A DNA stretch of 16,620 nucleotides, from assembly GCA_027450105.1 (NCBI GenBank), contig DAIDKJ010000010.1:1-16620 (forward strand), in the 5' to 3' direction. The position numbers were made by a program, and so were the translations under genes. The stretch comes from Ferrovum sp. Its GTDB lineage: Bacteria > Pseudomonadota > Gammaproteobacteria > Burkholderiales > Ferrovaceae. Under the pieces are notes generated by a model. The model was not told where the DNA came from. It ran no database searches and worked only from the letters and a program-made list of their open reading frames with translations. Shown piece after piece: positions 13,918 through 16,620 of this stretch. Every line of letters starts with the position of its first letter. The first letter of the stretch is position 1.

Positions 13918-14817
13918 ATGAAATTGCTACTTACTGGAGGGACCGGACTCATTGGCAGGGCGCTGTGTCGCGCCCTTTGCGCCCAGGGTCATCAGGTCAC
14001 CGTATTGACTCGAAACCAGCGCCGGGCGCAAGCCATCCTGGGCCAGAACATCTCCTTGATGACCTCGCTGGTACAATGGACCGAAGAGCAGGAATATGAT
14101 GCCGTCATCAATCTGGCCGGTGAGCCCATCTTTGATCATGCCTGGAGTGAACGACAAAAGCGGGTGCTTCTGGCCAGTCGGGTGGATTTGACGCAGCAAC
14201 TGGTGCAGCAAATGGCCCTGTGCTCTGTCAAACCGCGGTATTTTCTGAGCGGCTCTGCGGTGGGTTACTATCCGGACGGGATTGCGCCCGTGGATGAATC
14301 CCATGCGCCCGGCACCGGCTTTGCTGCACGGCTTTGCGTGTCCTGGGAGCAAGCGGCACTCCAGGCGCAGTCCTGGTCGGTTCCCGTGACCCTGCTGCGG
14401 ACTGGTTTAGTCCTCAGTGCTCGTGGGGGGCTCTTGCAGCGGATGGCCTTGCCGGCCCGTTTGGGCTTGGGGGCTGTCGTGGGAAACGGTCAGCAATGGA
14501 TGAGCTGGATTCATCTGGAGGACTATATCCAGGCACTGTTGTGGATGCTGAAGCGCGCCCCTGTGGCGGGCCCTTATAATATGACTGCGCCGGTTCCGGT
14601 GACCAATCGGGAGTTTATGGACCGGTTATGTGCGCAACTGCATCGCACCTGCCGCTTTGCTATTCCCGCCGGGTTGTTGCGTCTGGGTTTGGGCGAGCGT
14701 GCGGCCTTGTTGACCGAGGGGCAGCGCGTGGTTCCCCAGCGCTTGCTGGCAGAGGGGTTTGGTTTTCGCCATGACACCCTGCAAGCGGCACTGCAGGATC
14801 TGCTTGCGCACCCATGA
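13918..14817 (+). CDS. SDR-type epimerase, TIGR01777/YfcH family
   Basis: A 299-residue extended short-chain dehydrogenase/reductase-like protein. The N-terminal Rossmann motif is LLTGGTGLIGRALC (about 4-17), followed by the AVINLAGEPIFDHAW block (62-76), the SGSAVGYYPDG segment with the active-site Tyr region (about 112-122) and LLRTGLVLSARGG (about 158-170). The C terminus (from about 245) matches the DUF1731 tail of this family. Members bind NAD(P), but their substrate is not established; E. coli YfcH is also uncharacterised to my knowledge. It begins 3 bases after the dehydrogenase stop and ends 25 bases before modA. This suggests one plus-strand transcript reaching into the molybdate genes. 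Confidence 0.9.
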   Translation: MKLLLTGGTGLIGRALCRALCAQGHQVTVLTRNQRRAQAILGQNISLMTSLVQWTEEQEYDAVINLAGEPIFDHAWSERQKRVLLASRVDLTQQLVQQMALCSVKPRYFLSGSAVGYYPDGIAPVDESHAPGTGFAARLCVSWEQAALQAQSWSVPVTLLRTGLVLSARGGLLQRMALPARLGLGAVVGNGQQWMSWIHLEDYIQALLWMLKRAPVAGPYNMTAPVPVTNREFMDRLCAQLHRTCRFAIPAGLLRLGLGERAALLTEGQRVVPQRLLAEGFGFRHDTLQAALQDLLAHP

Positions 14818-14842
14818 CATCTTTGACAGCGGGGGGTAATTC

Positions 14843-15613
14843 ATGAAACACAAGGTGGGGTGGGGCCGGAGTCTGGTGGTGTTGGTATGGCTGTGGGGTG
14901 TGCAGGGATTGGCGCATTCCCAGGAATTACTGGTTTCTGCCGCGGCCAGCCTGGCGGACGCCCTCAGTGCCATCAAGCCACGTTTTGAGGCTGCCCATGC
15001 AGGGACGACGGTACATTTCAACTTTGGGGCTTCGGGCGCGCTTTCCCGGCAAATCGAAGCAGGCGCACCCGTGGATCTTTTTGTCAGTGCCGCCCGTGCG
15101 CAGATGGATCGGTTGCAACAAAGGCAATTGATTGTGCCAGGAACGCGCGTGGATCTGCTCTCCAATGAGCTGGTGCTGATTGCCCCGGCCAACGCTCCCC
15201 CGGGGCTTGCCGGTTTTTCCGATCTGCCGCGCGCATCCCGCATCGCCCTGGGGGATCCGGGCTTCGTTCCCGCAGGAGAGTATGCACAACAAACCCTGAC
15301 GGCACTGAAATTATGGACGACACTGCAGCCCAGGCTCATTTACGGTCAGGACGTGCGCCAGGTTCTGGAATACGTGGCACGCGGCGAAGTAGACGCCGGC
15401 CTGGTGTTTGCCACCGATGCGGCCTTGCTTCCCCAACAGGTAAAAATCCTGGCCCGGGCCCCGCAAGGATCACACGTACCCATCGTTTACCCTGCCGCAC
15501 AGATTGCGGGTGCGGCGCACCCAGAACTGGCAGCAGCGTTTTTACACATGCTGGGCCAACCAGACAGTTGCCATCTCTTTCACCACTATGGTTTTTCCTG
15601 TTTGCCCAAATGA
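14843..15613 (+). CDS. modA: molybdate-binding periplasmic protein ModA
   Basis: A 256-residue periplasmic binding protein of a molybdate ABC importer. It has a signal peptide (charged MKHKVGWGR start, hydrophobic core, probable cleavage after GLAHS at residue 26). The mature start ELLVSAAASLADAL carries the oxyanion-binding Ser residues. FNFGASGALSRQIEAG (59-74) and APVDLFVSA (75-83) follow, then GDPGFVPAGEYA (137-148) and VRQVLEYVARGEVDAGLVF (171-189). These are the ModA/WtpA-type ligand loops. Tungstate may also be bound. The start at 14843 follows a G-rich site 6 bases upstream. It is first in modABC, but only 25 bases separate it from the epimerase gene and I see no ModE-like site there. 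Confidence 0.94.
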   Translation: MKHKVGWGRSLVVLVWLWGVQGLAHSQELLVSAAASLADALSAIKPRFEAAHAGTTVHFNFGASGALSRQIEAGAPVDLFVSAARAQMDRLQQRQLIVPGTRVDLLSNELVLIAPANAPPGLAGFSDLPRASRIALGDPGFVPAGEYAQQTLTALKLWTTLQPRLIYGQDVRQVLEYVARGEVDAGLVFATDAALLPQQVKILARAPQGSHVPIVYPAAQIAGAAHPELAAAFLHMLGQPDSCHLFHHYGFSCLPK

Positions 15614-15632
15614 TTTCTGGCCGGAGGTTGCC

Positions 15633-15668
15633 TTGAACTTCTTGTACCTGGTCGTATCGGTTTTCTAG
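15633..15668 (+). CDS. possible 11-codon leader peptide between modA and modB
   Basis: A TTG codon 5 bases after a strong GGAGG site opens an 11-residue hydrophobic frame (MNFLYLVVSVF) ending in TAG, 16 bases before modB. It is the only reason I see for the good ribosome site in this 71-base gap. It may be a translational coupling leader or chance. Confidence 0.2.
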   Translation: MNFLYLVVSVF

Positions 15669-15684
15669 AGCAGGTGACTGTGTC

Positions 15685-16356
15685 ATGGATTCCGTAGTCG
15701 ACGCCTTGCGTCTGTCCCTGCTGGTGTCGCTCAGCGCCACCGCACTGCTGTTGGTAGTGGGGTTGGCACTGGCCTGGGTGCTGGCCCTGCGTCAATTTCC
15801 GGGCAAGAACCTCCTGGATGCCCTGATTTCCATCCCTCTGGTGTTACCCCCCACCGTGGTGGGGTACTATCTGGTGCTGCTCCTGGGCAGAAAGGGCTGG
15901 ATTGGTGCGCCCCTTTATCGCTGGACCGGCTGGAGTGTGGTGTTTACCTGGCAGGGGGCGGCGGTAGCCTCTTTCGTGGTGGCCTTGCCCCTCATGGTGC
16001 GTGTGTCGCGCGCAGCGCTCGAAGCCGTGGACCAGGATCTGCTGCAGATCAGCGCCACCCTGGGAAAGTCCGAATGGGAAACCACCTGGCGAATCATCTT
16101 TCCCCTGGCTTGGCGGGGAATTCTGGCGGCGGTCTTGTTGTCCTTTGCCCGAGCCCTGGGAGAGTTTGGCGCCACGCTCATGTTGGCGGGAAATATCCCC
16201 GGGCGCACCAGTACTTTGCCCCTGTCCATCTATTCGGCCTTTCAAACGGGAAACGACGATCTGGCACAACAGATGGCTTTGCTACTGACCCTGGTTTCGG
16301 TGGTGGTGATGATTCTTTCCAACCGTTGGGCCGGGCGGCGATGGAAGCTGTACTGA
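15685..16356 (+). CDS. modB: molybdate ABC transporter permease ModB
   Basis: A 223-residue inner-membrane permease with about five membrane helices. The cytoplasmic EAA loop that docks to the ATPase is visible at about 113-142: EAVDQDLLQISATLGKSEWE followed by TTWRIIFPLA. LPPTVVGYYLVLLLGRKG (54-71) and RALGEFGATLMLAGNIPGRT (about 155-175) are characteristic of ModB. It has AGGTGA 7 bases before the ATG. It pairs with ModA upstream and the ModC ATPase that starts 16 bases later. Length and motifs are normal for the family. Confidence 0.94.
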   Translation: MDSVVDALRLSLLVSLSATALLLVVGLALAWVLALRQFPGKNLLDALISIPLVLPPTVVGYYLVLLLGRKGWIGAPLYRWTGWSVVFTWQGAAVASFVVALPLMVRVSRAALEAVDQDLLQISATLGKSEWETTWRIIFPLAWRGILAAVLLSFARALGEFGATLMLAGNIPGRTSTLPLSIYSAFQTGNDDLAQQMALLLTLVSVVVMILSNRWAGRRWKLY

Positions 16357-16372
16357 GCACCAGGAGAGGGCC

Positions 16373-16620
16373 ATGACCTCCCCACCTGTCTTGTCTCTTT
16401 CCCTGCTCAAGGCCCTGCCAGGAGGGTTTCTGCTGGATCTGTCCTGGCACTGCCATAGTGAGATCGTGGTCTTGTTTGGCCCTTCAGGGGCAGGCAAATC
16501 CATGACCTTTCGCATGTTGTCGGGCCTGGTTACGCCCGACTCCGGAGAAATCATTCTGGGTGGTGAAACCTTGTACAGCCACGAAAGACGGATCAACCGC
16601 TCTCCCCAACAGCGCCAGGT
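16373..16620 (+). CDS. modC: molybdate ABC transporter ATPase ModC (partial, runs off the window)
   Basis: The first 82 codons of an ABC ATPase, cut by the window end, that would energise ModAB. The Walker A motif GPSGAGKS is at residues 36-43 and is followed by MTFRMLSGLVTPDSGEI. The Q-loop region begins at the end (SPQQRQV), and the insert ETLYSHERRINRSPQQRQ resembles ModC rather than other importers. The residue after GKS is Met where Thr is usual, but the Walker consensus itself is kept. The ATG at 16373 follows AGGAGAGGG by 2 to 5 bases. Signature motif, Walker B and the C-terminal molybdate-binding domain lie outside the window. Confidence 0.92.
   Translation, partial: MTSPPVLSLSLLKALPGGFLLDLSWHCHSEIVVLFGPSGAGKSMTFRMLSGLVTPDSGEIILGGETLYSHERRINRSPQQRQ

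Noticed and set aside
1..16620. CRISPR array, insertion sequence or prophage
   Set aside because: No regularly spaced repeats, transposase, terminal inverted repeats or phage structural genes were seen on either strand.

Overview
The window reads as chromosomal DNA of a GC-rich member of the Pseudomonadota, probably a beta- or gammaproteobacterium. The clues are the tRNA-His (G-1 paired to discriminator C, encoded CCA), the biotin-independent malonate decarboxylase operon with a LysR regulator, the E. coli-type glucokinase and the YfcH/TIGR01777-type epimerase. I cannot name a genus from sequence alone.

Region 1 (about 1-1092) looks like an accessory scar next to a tRNA gene. A tRNA-His is followed by about 240 bases of AT-richer, non-coding DNA holding short direct and inverted repeats. 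Then comes a tightly coupled three-gene cassette: an MntA-type nucleotidyltransferase antitoxin (intact), a HepT/HEPN-type toxin with a single-base frameshift, and the first ~24 codons of a VOC/glyoxalase-fold gene cut off at about 1071. This looks like a decaying integrated segment.

Region 2 (1137-9278, all minus strand) holds a TauE/SafE-family permease and, upstream of it, a complete malonate utilisation operon. In transcription order this is madL, madM, mdcA, mdcC, mdcD, mdcE, mdcG, mdcB, mdcH. MadLM imports malonate. MdcA moves the acyl carrier protein MdcC between acetyl and malonyl thioester forms, and MdcD/MdcE decarboxylate malonyl-MdcC. MdcB and MdcG build and attach the 2'-(5''-phosphoribosyl)-3'-dephospho-CoA prosthetic group, and MdcH primes the carrier with malonyl from malonyl-CoA. 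Genes overlap or abut almost throughout. The divergent LysR gene (9567-10484) is the likely activator MdcR. The 288-base divergent region holds a 15-bp dyad centred about 63 bases upstream of the predicted mdc start point, a hairpin, and a 24-bp direct repeat in the regulator's leader.

Region 3 (10572-14817, plus strand) carries glucokinase, a secreted Sel1-repeat protein, an NAD(P)-dependent succinate-semialdehyde-type aldehyde dehydrogenase and an SDR-type epimerase. A six-copy ACTGA tandem repeat sits just in front of the dehydrogenase gene. Region 4 (14843-16620, plus strand) is the molybdate ABC transporter modA-modB-modC; modC runs off the window end.

I found no CRISPR array, insertion sequence, rRNA or intact integrase. 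The metabolic operons are well-known families. The less ordinary signals are the tRNA-proximal toxin-antitoxin wreck, the repeat-rich mdcR leader, and the two simple-sequence tracts (ACTGA x6 before the dehydrogenase, C9 at the start of mdcA).
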